Below are positions 1-8,723 of a stretch of DNA of 64,000 nucleotides, piece after piece (position 1 is the first letter of the stretch; each line of letters starts with the position of its first letter). Origin of the DNA: Hyphomicrobiales bacterium (GTDB lineage Bacteria > Pseudomonadota > Alphaproteobacteria > Rhizobiales > JAJFHB01); NCBI GenBank assembly GCA_021775755.1, contig JAJFHE010000054.1, positions 85,189 to 149,188 of the forward strand, given 5' to 3'. The translations under genes were made by a program, and so were the position numbers. The notes under the pieces were generated by a model. The model did no database searches. It was given only the letters and a program-made list of their open reading frames with translations, and was not told the DNA's origin.

Positions 1-382
1 AAGCGAGGAGGACCAGCGGCAACAACCAGTTGCGAAATCCCTCGGCGATCAGCGCTTCGTCGGGCTTACCTTGAAGGTAGGTTACGACAACGCGTTCGCC
101 TTCCGCATAGCTTGCCGGGTTGGCGCCGGTTCGATGTCGAAAGGTAATGGTTCGTCCATCGGGCATCTCGAACGTGACGATTGGAAACAGCGACGCCTGG
201 CCACTGGCACTCGTGGTGGAACCAGGTTCCAGAGCGGTCACTGTTCCGGTTGCATTTTTGCCGTGGACCAGCAGGTTAATCTGAAGAACGGCAAAATAAA
301 GTCCGCCCGATATGAGCCCGATGCCAACCAGGACCGCAACCGGCAGCGCCAATAACAGGGATCGTCTCTGTTGTGGAGTCAT
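1..382 (-). CDS. DUF3592-type membrane protein, C-terminus beyond window
   Basis: This gene is partial and runs off the left edge after about 127 codons. It starts at the ATG at 382. An N-terminal membrane segment at about residues 9-30 is followed by a soluble beta-rich stretch. That stretch has the features of DUF3592 proteins: a GTVTALEPG strand, FPIVTFEMPDGRTITF, and a region near VVVTYLQGKPDEA. Near the break a second hydrophobic stretch begins, as expected for the closing membrane helix. The function of DUF3592 proteins is not known. The family call rests on the motif pattern. Confidence 0.7.
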   Translation of the reverse strand, partial: MTPQQRRSLLLALPVAVLVGIGLISGGLYFAVLQINLLVHGKNATGTVTALEPGSTTSASGQASLFPIVTFEMPDGRTITFRHRTGANPASYAEGERVVVTYLQGKPDEALIAEGFRNWLLPLVLLA

Positions 383-659
383 CTGGAGTGACTACTTCGC
401 ACACGTTTTTCAACCACGAATGATCGTGGCCTGTTGTTGCCTGAAATTCACATCAACATGGCGTGAGGATGAGACCGTCGCCTAATGGGATGTCCCGATC
501 GCGCTGCCGAACACCCGGGTCCGCGAACAGTGAAAATCCAGACATTCTCGTCGCAATCCGCACGCAATGTCTGCTTTCGGTTGCCGGTTCGCCATCTGGT
601 TGGCAGGTGGGGCAAGGGCACTTGTGTCCCCAAGCCGGATCGTGGGACGTGACCCTAAA
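383..659. other. Intergenic region without a supported gene
   Basis: No convincing coding sequence is visible here, and the short open frames have no protein-like composition. A small inverted repeat, CCACGA-atga-TCGTGG at 414-429, lies 30-45 bp upstream of the leftward gene starting at 382. It could be an operator or chance. Confidence 0.4.
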
Positions 660-1067
660 TCAGGTCCTTGCCAGAGTGCTGACCATAATCACACTGCCTT
701 GATGATACAAAAGTCCTGCCAGTAGAAGCGCAAGCATGTAAGGCAGGGCACGGCGGGTCGTTAAGCCGACGATGGCGCATGCAAGGACGATGATGCAGAA
801 CCAGCCGAGGGTCCAAAACAGCCATATCCTGACCGGCAGAACAAACAACACGGTCGCCCAGAGCGGAATGCAAACGGCGACGGCATTTCGAAGCCAGGAG
901 TGTGCTCGCTGTCGATGAAGTCGAACCGCAACGGCAGCCAGGACAAGCAGGGATAGGCTGAGGAACAGAATACTCATAAAGGGAAACGGCAACCAGAATA
1001 CCCAGTCGCCGTAAGGCAAGGGCAACAATTCGTACGCGGTGTTCAAACTCAAGGTTCTTCCAATCAA
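660..1067 (-). CDS. Small hydrophobic membrane protein
   Basis: The predicted protein has 135 residues and is strongly hydrophobic. About four membrane-spanning segments are visible, near residues 22-48, 62-80, 83-102 and 108-126. They are separated by short basic loops such as RLHRQRAHSW, which fits the positive-inside rule. I recognise no family. It is called a gene because the hydrophobic periodicity is hard to get from a shadow frame and the overlapping frames are not protein-like. It lies between a DUF3592-type gene and a LuxR regulator without an obvious operon link. Confidence 0.55.
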   Translation of the reverse strand: MIGRTLSLNTAYELLPLPYGDWVFWLPFPFMSILFLSLSLLVLAAVAVRLHRQRAHSWLRNAVAVCIPLWATVLFVLPVRIWLFWTLGWFCIIVLACAIVGLTTRRALPYMLALLLAGLLYHQGSVIMVSTLART

Positions 1068-1295
1068 TGCCCATTGCGATCATGATGACACCATTCACGG
1101 CGTCCTGATCGAGCCGAAAGATCGGCGTGCAACGGAACCGGGTCAAGCATATCCTTCTTTCTAAATCCAACCGATGTCTCCTGCTGGCACCTTTCAGAGG
1201 TTGGCAGTCTGTGCCGGGTACGTCCGAACTCGATTGCAGTCCGCGCTCGCAAAGCAGGGTGAATTGATGAGTACATGGTCCGGCGCATTGACATC

Positions 1296-2075
1296 TCAGG
1301 GCGTCACGAGATCCAGCAGCATGGCTTTGATCGCGGCTTGAGCATTGGTACGCGCATTCAGTTTCGCTCGGACATTGCCCAGTTGCTTTTCAACGGTCTT
1401 GGGATGTGTCCCTATACGAGCGGCGATCTGTTTGGTGCGTAGTCCACGCATAATCCAAAGCAGGCATTCGCGTTCGCGCACCGACAGCTGGCGTTTTCTG
1501 CCGACAAGCGCCGAGCCCTGTACGTTAGCGTCGAACACCTGCGCCAGTTCTCGCACGCGGTCGTACATGTGACGCAGATGCCGTCTGAAACCTTCGCGCG
1601 AGAACTCCGGCGACCCGACAAGCGAAATCCCGCCCCGGCACAGCGGATGACGGCCGCGCAGCGGCAGGGCAATGCCGTGTGACATCCCCGATTCCAGTCC
1701 CATGAGATGGGTTTGCGCCTGCCTTGCCGGCAACCTTCCGCGCCGCGCCAGCTCATAGACACGGGCGAACGTCAAAGGCGATACGCGGGTCACACAGTGC
1801 TCGATGATGTAGTCGTGATTGGCGCACCCGCCCTCGGCATAGGCATCTTCCCAGGCGTCGTCGAAGCGTCCGACAAACAGGAACTCGCCGGCTGGCCGGC
1901 TGTCGGGTGTCGGCGCAACCGCGAGGCCGTATTTGCCCGCCTCGAAACCGCACCGGTGCAATTCTCCAAGCATCGCCGCCCACGCCTCATCCAGTGTGCC
2001 GGCCTGGCGGATCGTATCGGCTAGCTGCAGCGTCTCGCGATACATGGTTCGAACCCTGTGGCTCCGCACACCCAT
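1296..2075 (-). CDS. LuxR-family regulator with autoinducer-binding-type domain
   Basis: This is a transcription factor of 259 residues. Residues about 15-180 look like the autoinducer-binding domain of LuxR/TraR proteins, with a conserved-type W-DAYAEG segment and GLESGMSHGIALPLRG. Residues about 193-255 form a GerE/LuxR helix-turn-helix with the LSVRERECLLWIMRGL and KTVEKQLGNVRAKLNA signatures. No matching luxI synthase gene is seen in the window, so it is probably a LuxR solo. An alternative start is the ATG at 2045 (MYRETLQ), preceded by AGGG. A G6-C6 palindrome lies at 2104-2120, just upstream. Confidence 0.8.
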   Translation of the reverse strand: MGVRSHRVRTMYRETLQLADTIRQAGTLDEAWAAMLGELHRCGFEAGKYGLAVAPTPDSRPAGEFLFVGRFDDAWEDAYAEGGCANHDYIIEHCVTRVSPLTFARVYELARRGRLPARQAQTHLMGLESGMSHGIALPLRGRHPLCRGGISLVGSPEFSREGFRRHLRHMYDRVRELAQVFDANVQGSALVGRKRQLSVRERECLLWIMRGLRTKQIAARIGTHPKTVEKQLGNVRAKLNARTNAQAAIKAMLLDLVTP

Positions 2076-2103
2076 CCTACACTAGGACCTCTTCAAGCAG
2101 CTA

Positions 2104-2120
2104 TGGGGGGATTCCCCCCA
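2104..2120. promoter_or_regulatory. Near-perfect palindrome upstream of luxR-type gene
   Basis: The sequence TGGGGGGATTCCCCCCA has 7-bp arms around a 3-bp centre. It lies about 30 bp upstream of the first possible start of the leftward LuxR gene and 80 bp upstream of the rightward secreted-protein gene. Its place between two divergent genes suggests an operator, possibly for the LuxR protein itself. It does not match the classical lux box, so the assignment is inference. Confidence 0.4.
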
Positions 2121-2199
2121 ATTGCGTCCCCCGGCGATGGCACCCAACTACACGGGAGTGGACGCACCACAGCTCCGCCATCAACGGAGGGACAAACCG

Positions 2200-2760
2200 A
2201 TGCACACACCCACGCTTCGCAGACCGCGGGCGCTCCGCACCCTGCCCGCGGGCCTTATTGCAATCGTCATCTGCCTTGCATCGCATCACCCGGCGGCTGC
2301 GGGAGAAAGCGGTGGCGGGAGTGCCGCCGGTGAAGGCAATGTCGTGCATTACGACAAACGGACCTACACGGCGCAGGATGCCAAGGAAGCTGCGGACGAT
2401 ATCGACCTGCTCGGCTACCGTGTCACCTTCGAGGGCGTGCACTCTTCCTACGCGTCCTACATCCTGCAGATTGCCCGTTACCGCCCGGACATCGCGGCAA
2501 ACATGCTGAACAGCGGCCAATTCACGAATGTAGACATCTACGCAGGCCCCGCCTATCACATGAAGCGGCTCAGGGAGTTGATCGCCTATCTCGAACGGCT
2601 GGGCAAACGCCTCGACAAGGAGGCCGAAACGGCGAGTTCTTTGGGTCACGGGGAGAACGGCCGCAACACCCAGTTTGCCCGCATCATCGTATCCGGCATA
2701 TCGGGCGAATCCGCCGACGCTCTCGGCGACATGGAATCCTATTCCGAAATCCCGCCGTGA
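2200..2760 (+). CDS. Secreted hypothetical protein
   Basis: The protein has 186 residues from the ATG at 2200, which has a good ribosome site (GGAGGG, 9 bases upstream). A signal peptide is visible: basic N-terminus, hydrophobic core near LPAGLIAIVICLASH, and a probable AAA-G cleavage site around residue 35. The mature part is mainly helical, with NSGQFTNVDIYAGPAYHMKRL and a charged segment near the C-terminus. I recognise no family. The gene is divergent from the LuxR gene and overlaps the 3' end of the convergent thermonuclease-like gene by 22 bp. Confidence 0.7.
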   Translation: MHTPTLRRPRALRTLPAGLIAIVICLASHHPAAAGESGGGSAAGEGNVVHYDKRTYTAQDAKEAADDIDLLGYRVTFEGVHSSYASYILQIARYRPDIAANMLNSGQFTNVDIYAGPAYHMKRLRELIAYLERLGKRLDKEAETASSLGHGENGRNTQFARIIVSGISGESADALGDMESYSEIPP

Positions 2761-3434
2761 TGGGGAACCCACCCCGCAGCTTCCGCCTCGTCCGCGGAAC
2801 AGAACCAGCGCTCGCCCTTGTCCGTTTCAATACGCACGCGCGCAAACGCGGGCTGGTTCGGCAGGTAGTACACGCGCCCGCCGCCTTCGGAAATATCGCC
2901 CTTCACCGCACAACCACGCGCATCGGTAATCCACTCAACCACGCGCTTGCCCGCACGCCACTCCCAGGGCGGCACATAGATCGTGCCCCAAAGTCCCGCG
3001 ACATGCGTGCGGCCATCGTGATGATTGAGAATGTAGTCCTGCGGACCGTCGCGGCGCACCAGCGCGAACCCGTGCGCGGCCAGTTCCGCGGAGAGATCCA
3101 GCCCCATCGTCTGACACCGCGCGTGAACGGTGCGGTCCGCATCGGTGCGCTGCGCCACGCACCGCACGTCGCGCGACCCGATAAAGTCGCGCAGGTGCGA
3201 AATCGCCGCGCGCCCGCAGGCCCACACGCCGGTACTGCGATAGCACAGCTGATCGGGCTCCAGCGCATCGATGCCCCAAAGCCTGATCCGCTGGCCGGAA
3301 ACTTCGATCAGATCGGCCTCTATGACCGCAGCCCTGCCGCTGATGCCCTGAACCTGAGCTTGAGCCTCAACCGCTCCCACACTCAGGCACCAGATGACAG
3401 CGGTCGCGAGCACCTGGAGCGGCTGCAACTTCAT
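2739..3434 (-). CDS. Thermonuclease (SNase-like) family exported protein
   Basis: The protein has 231 residues with an N-terminal signal peptide ending near VEAQAQ. It is followed by a staphylococcal-nuclease-like OB fold: GRAAVIEADLIEVSGQRIRL, then WGIDALEPDQLC, HLRDFIG and LAAHGFALV. These strands are typical of bacterial thermonuclease-family proteins, many of which lack the full catalytic Arg-Glu-Arg set. Catalysis is therefore not assured here. It starts 3 bp downstream of the small membrane protein gene at 3438-3593, so the two are probably co-transcribed. Confidence 0.8.
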   Translation of the reverse strand: MKLQPLQVLATAVIWCLSVGAVEAQAQVQGISGRAAVIEADLIEVSGQRIRLWGIDALEPDQLCYRSTGVWACGRAAISHLRDFIGSRDVRCVAQRTDADRTVHARCQTMGLDLSAELAAHGFALVRRDGPQDYILNHHDGRTHVAGLWGTIYVPPWEWRAGKRVVEWITDARGCAVKGDISEGGGRVYYLPNQPAFARVRIETDKGERWFCSADEAEAAGWVPHHGGISE

Positions 3435-3437
3435 CCG

Positions 3438-3593
3438 CTACTGCCAGGGCTTGTAGATCATTGCCCAGCCGACCATCAGCAAGGAAAAGAAAACCGATAT
3501 CGTGGCGACGCCGCTGCCGGCCACTTCGCCGACCAGATAGGCGACAATGGCCGCCGCAACGGTAACGATGCCCCACTTTGCAAAGATGTTCAT
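3438..3593 (-). CDS. 51-residue two-helix membrane protein
   Basis: A short gene starts at the ATG at 3593 with an AGGAG ribosome site 6 bases upstream, and stops 3 bp before the thermonuclease-like gene. The product is almost entirely hydrophobic. One helix spans about residues 7-24 (WGIVTVAAAIVAYLVGEVAG) and a second about residues 29-46, ending in YKPWQ. No function is known. The good ribosome site and the tight coupling to the next gene support it as real. Confidence 0.6.
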   Translation of the reverse strand: MNIFAKWGIVTVAAAIVAYLVGEVAGSGVATISVFFSLLMVGWAMIYKPWQ

Positions 3594-3748
3594 GCTTTCT
3601 CCTGGATGCTGCCCTGAGAAACGCTGTCCTCAGCAGCGCCGCCTGACCGGCAAGCGCTTGTTGTCTGGATTGCCCATGATTGTAGGACGCCACGCGACCG
3701 GGTTAAACAGGCTTGTTCTCGCCCTGCCGGTATGTCACTGCTCAGGCC

Positions 3749-4678
3749 ATGCCGCTCAGCGAACGAACCCCCATTGATTTGGCGCACCGCGAGGCGTGGC
3801 GTTCGGCGCGTTTTGCCATGGAGACATCGGGTGCGCGCACCTCGCCCAGCGGCCGCCGCACGTCGCTTGGCACCTGGGTCCACTACGCGGAATACGTCTT
3901 CAGACTTCCGGTTCTGAAAGGCTGGTCGCGGCACAATGCGCTCAAACTCAGACTGCATAAACTGGATTTCAGTTTCGCCAATCTGCCACAGGCATTCGAT
4001 GGCTACACCATCTTGCAGATATCCGATCCGCATCTCGACAACCTGCCGGACCTTGTCGCCCCGGCGCGCGCCCTCATCGATGGCCTGACGCCGAACCTCA
4101 TTGCCATGACAGGCGACGTGCGCGGCGCGATCAAGGGGCCGCACGCTCCCGCGGTCGCATTGCTTGACGAAGTGATGCAGGCACTGGGCCCCTGCAAAGA
4201 CCGCCTCGCCATTCTCGGCAACCACGACCCGGGCGCCATCGTCGAAGACCTCGAGGGGCTCGGCTTCCGTGTACTGCTCAATGAAACCGTGGAGATCGAG
4301 CACGAAGGCGCGAGGCTCCGTGTCACCGGCCTTGACGATGTGCACAGCTTCTATACAGATGCCGCCCGCGCCGCGCTTGGCGCGGATCCGGATCGCTTTT
4401 CGATTGCCCTCATCCACTCCGCCGAACTCGCCGATGCCGCGTCGGAGGCGGGCTACGATCTGCATCTTTCCGGCCACACCCATGGCGGCCAGATCTGTCT
4501 GCCGGGCGGGCGCCACATCGTCTCCAACCTCACACGCTGCAAGGCATTTGCAAAAGGCCCGTGGCACTGCGGCGCCATGCAGGGCTACACCAGCAACGGC
4601 CTCGGCGTCTCCGGCATCGTCGCGCGCTTCAACTGCCCAGGCGAAATGGTGCTGATTACTCTGCGGCGGGCCGGCTGA
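3749..4678 (+). CDS. Metallophosphoesterase, YkuE-like
   Basis: This is a calcineurin-like phosphoesterase of about 309 residues. The metal-binding blocks appear in order: ISDPHLD, MTGDVRG, LGNHDPG, IHSAEL and LSGHTHGGQICLPGG. These match bacterial YkuE/YpbG-type enzymes with a dinuclear metal centre. The first block reads DPH rather than the more common DLH, but the Asp and His ligands are kept. The N-terminal 70 residues lack a clear membrane helix. ATG 3749 was chosen over an upstream TTG at 3713, which has no ribosome site. The substrate is unknown. Confidence 0.85.
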   Translation: MPLSERTPIDLAHREAWRSARFAMETSGARTSPSGRRTSLGTWVHYAEYVFRLPVLKGWSRHNALKLRLHKLDFSFANLPQAFDGYTILQISDPHLDNLPDLVAPARALIDGLTPNLIAMTGDVRGAIKGPHAPAVALLDEVMQALGPCKDRLAILGNHDPGAIVEDLEGLGFRVLLNETVEIEHEGARLRVTGLDDVHSFYTDAARAALGADPDRFSIALIHSAELADAASEAGYDLHLSGHTHGGQICLPGGRHIVSNLTRCKAFAKGPWHCGAMQGYTSNGLGVSGIVARFNCPGEMVLITLRRAG

Positions 4679-4689
4679 TCAAACGCCTG

Positions 4690-4920
4690 TCACCCACCCC
4701 ATCCCGGCTGGCGGGCGTCGGGCCGCGACCATAGCGGATAGCCCTTTTCACGGTTGCGAGCGCCGCACCGTGGGCAGCCCATCCGGTCTCCGGCAAAAGG
4801 CGTAGGGGTATCCGGCGCAAGCGCAATTGCCGCCGGATCGACATAACCGTGATAGTGGCAGGCAAAGCAGCCAACTTCGAGCCGCCTGCCGGCACGCATC
4901 AGATCTTCAAGCGTCACCAT
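4690..4920 (-). CDS. Small zinc-ribbon protein
   Basis: The protein has 76 residues with two metal-knuckle-like pairs: a CFACHYHGY segment near residues 18-26 and a CPRCGARN segment near residues 49-56. The four cysteines, possibly with the adjacent His, suggest one structural zinc site. It ends 11 bp beyond the convergent phosphoesterase gene. The family is unknown. Related small proteins are common hypotheticals in alphaproteobacteria. It could be a DNA-, RNA- or protein-binding module. Confidence 0.6.
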   Translation of the reverse strand: MVTLEDLMRAGRRLEVGCFACHYHGYVDPAAIALAPDTPTPFAGDRMGCPRCGARNREKGYPLWSRPDARQPGWGG

Positions 4921-5019
4921 TGCCGAGCCTCAGGCTCGGCCCCACCCCCTCCGGGCATGCAACACATTCGGCTGCTTCTGGTTACGCGATCAAGGGATTG
5001 CCGGTTGCAGGTGGTCGCT

Positions 5020-5805
5020 TCAGGCGCTGAATGCGAGTGACACGGAGCCGAGACCGTCGAGCGAAAAGTCGAACCTGTCGCCTGCTTGCGCAAACCGGGT
5101 CGGCACCATGCTGCCGGTCAGCACGATATCGCCCGCACGCAGCCCGCTACCGCTTGCTGTCAGGTGCCGCGCGAGCCACAAAAGCGGCTCGAACGGATGT
5201 CCGAGAACGTCGCGGCCATGACCTTCGTCGACGACGGCGCCGTTCAGTTCCGCAACCCCGCGGATCGCGGCAAGATCGGGCCATTTGGTAGAAAACGCAC
5301 CGAGCACCGCCCCGGCGTTCCACGAATTGTCGGCCAGGATGGAGAGGATATCGACATCACCGTACTCCGCGTCGCGGTCGTCAATAATCTCGAACGCCGG
5401 ACACACCGCCTCGACGGCATCCGCCAGTTCATCAACGGTTGCCGGCAGATTGCCAGCCGTCACATCGCGACCCATGCGAACGCCGATCTCAAACTCGACA
5501 CCGGCGCGGCCGTAGTTGCCAACCGGCACTTCGGCACCGGACTGCATGACACGGTCGCGCAACATAACGCCGCCGATCGGTTCGCCGATTCCAACCCATT
5601 CCTGGATCCGCTTCGATGTGGCGCCAACCTTGTAGCCGGCTTTGTCGCCGTGACGGGTTCGCAGCAATTCGACATATCGTGCCTGAACGGCGTACGCATC
5701 GTCCACGTTTGCAATGCCCAAGGAAGACGAAAAGTTCTCGAACCGCCGCCCTTCATCGTGGTCGGAAAGCAGACGCTCCGCCGCCTGTTGGTATGTATCG
5801 CCCAT
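5020..5805 (-). CDS. 2-keto-4-pentenoate hydratase / fumarylacetoacetase-fold enzyme
   Basis: The protein has 261 residues from the ATG at 5805, where family similarity begins; the longer frame upstream is not protein-like. The fold is that of the MhpD/FAH superfamily. GYKVGATS lies at about residue 56, the metal-binding acidic motif VEFEIGVRMGRD at about 105, and the C-terminus has GDIVLTGSMVPT. These enzymes hydrate 2-oxo-4-enoates or handle 2-oxo acids in aromatic and amino-acid breakdown. The substrate cannot be told from the sequence. It is divergent from the aminotransferase gene at 6022. Confidence 0.8.
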   Translation of the reverse strand: MGDTYQQAAERLLSDHDEGRRFENFSSSLGIANVDDAYAVQARYVELLRTRHGDKAGYKVGATSKRIQEWVGIGEPIGGVMLRDRVMQSGAEVPVGNYGRAGVEFEIGVRMGRDVTAGNLPATVDELADAVEAVCPAFEIIDDRDAEYGDVDILSILADNSWNAGAVLGAFSTKWPDLAAIRGVAELNGAVVDEGHGRDVLGHPFEPLLWLARHLTASGSGLRAGDIVLTGSMVPTRFAQAGDRFDFSLDGLGSVSLAFSA

Positions 5806-6021
5806 TCTGAAAAACCTGCCTTGATTGTGCCGCTGTCCGCAGGACTGTGCCCAACGCGTCTGTTGACTACCATCACTCTTTCCGCATGGCGAGCGCCATC
5901 CCCTGACCGGCCCAACCGCACCCCGGTTCGCGGTCGCCCGCAACGCGATGCGGACACGTTGCGCCTATGTTGAATCTTCCCGACATACCTTAAGATCGGT
6001 CACGGAACACCCTTTGGAAAA

Positions 6022-7404
6022 ATGCGGCACGAAACCATGCAGAACAGCGACCCATCGACACCCTCCACACCACGGCTTGACGCCGCAAAAGCGGACATGA
6101 TGGCCAAAACCGCCAGATGCCAGGCGATGACGGAGGATCGTGAAGCGCTTCTGTTCTCGGGCATGCGGGCGAACCTCTTGATGCCGCATCCGATTTACAT
6201 CGCCTCCGGCGACGGTGCCCATATAACCGATATCGACGGCAACGAATATATCGACACTGTCATGGGGTTCGGGGCCTGTGTACTCGGTCACCGCCACCCC
6301 GACGTCGCGCGCGCCATTCAGCGGGTGTCCGGCGCGGGATGGCATTTCGGCATCCACTCGCATGAGCAGATGCCGCTTGCGGAAATGCTGCATGAGGCAA
6401 TTCCGTGTGCCGAGCGCATCCTGTTCTGCAACACCGGATCGGAAGCCACCGCCTACGCCATGCGCGCCGCGCGCACGTTTGCCGGTAAGGAGAAGGTCGG
6501 CATTTTCGACGGCTACTGGCACGGAATGCACGACTACTGCATGGTGACGCCCGCACGTGATGGAACCAACACGAGGCCAAAGGGCCAGGACATCAGCGCA
6601 GGCGTGCCGAAAGCAATACACGATCTAACCGTCCCCCTCGCCTACCGCAATCGCGTGTCGCTCGACATTATCCGCGAGAAAAAAGACGAACTCGCCGTCG
6701 TCCTGATCGAGCCGGTCCAGCATTCGAACCCGCAGCCTGACGTCGTCGACTTCCTGCGTGAGGTACAGGACGTGTGCCGCGAATGCGGCGTGCTGTTTCT
6801 GCTCGACGAGATGGTAACAGGCTTCCGCATTGCCTATGGCGGCGGTCAGGAACGCTTCGGTCTGACACCTGATCTTGCAACGCTTGGAAAGGCCTGCGGC
6901 GGCGGTCTGCCGATCGGCGTCGTTGCGGGCCGCGAAGACATCATGCGCACATTCGTCGGCGATGACGGCACAACGCCGCCCGTCTTTGCCGGCGGCACAT
7001 TTACCGGGAACCCGATGTCCATGGCAGCGGGCGCCGCGTCCGTCGCCTATATGCGCGATCACCGCGAAATCTACGGCCACATGGAAGAACAGGGAAACCG
7101 GCTTACCGCCGCTTTCAACAGCCATTGCACCCAGCACAACATGCCCCTGCACATGAGTAATGTCGGTTCCATGTTCCACATCTACTTCCAGGGCAACCCG
7201 GTCTACAGCAGCTTCGACATCGACGAACAACCCCTCGCCGCGGCAAAGCAGGCCTTCTGCCTGCACGCTCTTAATCTCGGGGTACTGATATCGGGAGGCG
7301 ACAAGTATTACCTTTCCGCCGCGCATACGGCGGAACATGTTGACCGCATGATCGACATATTCACCGAAACCCTGTCGCTGGTGCGCGAAGACGGGCTTCT
7401 TTAG
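6022..7404 (+). CDS. Class III aminotransferase, glutamate-1-semialdehyde-aminomutase-like
   Basis: This is a PLP enzyme of 460 residues. Class III hallmarks are present: FCNTGSEATAYAMRAAR (phosphate-binding region), LLDEMVTGFRIAYGG (PLP-contacting Asp) and ATLGKACGGGLPIG, whose Lys is the expected Schiff-base residue. It resembles HemL-type aminomutases but is longer, and no tetrapyrrole gene lies nearby. It more likely transaminates an omega-amino acid or similar compound. An in-frame ATG at 6037 is an alternative start. A strong bidirectional terminator follows at 7421-7458. Confidence 0.85.
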   Translation: MRHETMQNSDPSTPSTPRLDAAKADMMAKTARCQAMTEDREALLFSGMRANLLMPHPIYIASGDGAHITDIDGNEYIDTVMGFGACVLGHRHPDVARAIQRVSGAGWHFGIHSHEQMPLAEMLHEAIPCAERILFCNTGSEATAYAMRAARTFAGKEKVGIFDGYWHGMHDYCMVTPARDGTNTRPKGQDISAGVPKAIHDLTVPLAYRNRVSLDIIREKKDELAVVLIEPVQHSNPQPDVVDFLREVQDVCRECGVLFLLDEMVTGFRIAYGGGQERFGLTPDLATLGKACGGGLPIGVVAGREDIMRTFVGDDGTTPPVFAGGTFTGNPMSMAAGAASVAYMRDHREIYGHMEEQGNRLTAAFNSHCTQHNMPLHMSNVGSMFHIYFQGNPVYSSFDIDEQPLAAAKQAFCLHALNLGVLISGGDKYYLSAAHTAEHVDRMIDIFTETLSLVREDGLL

Positions 7405-7420
7405 GTCGCCCCGCCTTCAC

Positions 7421-7458
7421 AAAAAAGCCGCCCCACAACTCGTGGGGCGGCCGGTTTT
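7421..7458. terminator. Bidirectional intrinsic terminator
   Basis: A 10-bp GC-rich stem (GCCGCCCCAC at 7427-7436 with GTGGGGCGGC at 7442-7451) closes a 5-base loop. It is flanked by A6 on the left and CGGTTTT on the right. It can end the rightward aminotransferase gene and, more strongly, the leftward hyu-liv operon that stops at 7479. Confidence 0.85.
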
Positions 7459-7478
7459 CGTATCCGCTGAACGGGCTG

Positions 7479-8666
7479 CTACTTGAGCAGCGCCTCGAGC
7501 GGAATGGGTTCGGAGATCGTCCACTCATCGACGATATGCGGAGCGCCACCGCTGACCTCGGAAATGAGGTAACGGCCACGATTTTGGTGGTGGATCTCGC
7601 TGTTGAAGGTACGCGGGCCGAACAGTGTCGGCTCATCGACCATCTTTTCAAGCTCGGCAACAACGGCTGCGGAGTCCAGCGTACCGGCACGCTCAACCGC
7701 CTTGGCCCACACGTCGATCAGCACGTAACCTGGATAGGTGTACTGCGTCGAAGGACCAGCGCCCGTGCGTTCGGCATAGGCTTCATTGAATGCCGTCACG
7801 GCCGGGTTGGGATCGTCGCCATAGATCGAGCCCTGAACGGGGACGTAGAAGTTGTCCAGCCCCGGAACGGAGTCGAGCCAGTAGCTGCCATCCACCGCAC
7901 TGCCGTTAAGGATCATCGACGTGATACCCGCGGCGCGGAGCTGCTTGATGACGCTCGCGGCACCCGGCATGACCGAGCACAGCATGATGGCATCAGGCTG
8001 TGGATCCAGATTGCGGATGCGCGTGATCTGCGCGGCCACCGAGGCATCGTCGTTCACGAACGTGTCGCGGCCGACAACTTCCGCATCGGCAAGGCTGGGT
8101 GCCATCCAGTCGAAGCCGTCGCAGATGCCCTTGTTGTATTCAATCCAGGTATCGAGCAGCACGTAGAACGAGCGAACATTCTTTTTCTCATAGGCCCATT
8201 CGGCCATTGTCGCACCCTGCACCGCCGCGAGAACCGAAGCGGAGAAGGAAAACGGGCCAACGCCCTGGATGCCGGCCTTGATGGATTCAGCACACAGGAA
8301 GAAGGAGATCTTGCCGGCCGCCTGTGCCGCAAGCGCGGCCGGAGCACCGAAATCGTAGTCACAGGACACGACGACCATGTCGGCGCCGCCGTCGAGCACT
8401 TCAAGCCCGGCGCGCGCGCCCTCGGCGCGGTCTGTCTTGGTGTCGGCTTCGACAACACTGATCTGACGGCCGAGCAGGCCACCAGCCGCATTGATTTCAT
8501 CGATGCGGATCAGCGCGGATTCACGTGCCGGAGCATCATAGGCCTGCATCCAGCCCGACTGCGCAGTTGCCATTCCGATGACAATGTCATCTGCCATGGC
8601 GGCATTCGCGGACAGCAACAAGCCGCCCGCCGCGGCCAATATGGCCAGTTTCTTGGTCGTTTTCAT
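7479..8666 (-). CDS. ABC transporter substrate-binding protein, branched-chain amino acid/amide type
   Basis: The protein has 395 residues with a signal peptide cleaved near ANAAMA-DD, followed by a periplasmic-binding fold of the LivJ/UrtA/FmdD class (Peripla_BP). VIGMATAQSG and the FNEAYAERTG segment are typical. It is the last gene of the leftward hyuB-hyuA-livG-livF-livH-livM operon and is followed by the terminator at 7421-7458. The ligand is probably the cyclic amide or amino acid processed by HyuAB. This is inferred from context. Confidence 0.9.
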   Translation of the reverse strand: MKTTKKLAILAAAGGLLLSANAAMADDIVIGMATAQSGWMQAYDAPARESALIRIDEINAAGGLLGRQISVVEADTKTDRAEGARAGLEVLDGGADMVVVSCDYDFGAPAALAAQAAGKISFFLCAESIKAGIQGVGPFSFSASVLAAVQGATMAEWAYEKKNVRSFYVLLDTWIEYNKGICDGFDWMAPSLADAEVVGRDTFVNDDASVAAQITRIRNLDPQPDAIMLCSVMPGAASVIKQLRAAGITSMILNGSAVDGSYWLDSVPGLDNFYVPVQGSIYGDDPNPAVTAFNEAYAERTGAGPSTQYTYPGYVLIDVWAKAVERAGTLDSAAVVAELEKMVDEPTLFGPRTFNSEIHHQNRGRYLISEVSGGAPHIVDEWTISEPIPLEALLK

Positions 8667-8723
8667 TGTTTCCTCCCTTACAAGAGCTACCGGATAGGTA
8701 GAGTTTCCGCGGACCGAAGGCGT

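Noticed and set aside
655..1170. 171-residue leftward frame overlapping the small membrane protein at 660-1067
   Set aside because: It is rich in Arg, Cys and His without any domain; the overlapping hydrophobic frame is the better candidate.
2101..2772. 223-residue leftward frame opposite the secreted protein
   Set aside because: It is the complement of a gene with signal peptide and good ribosome site and has no recognisable motif.
6022..7404. Naming the aminotransferase hemL
   Set aside because: It is longer than HemL and stands among amine and amide genes; a general class III aminotransferase is safer.
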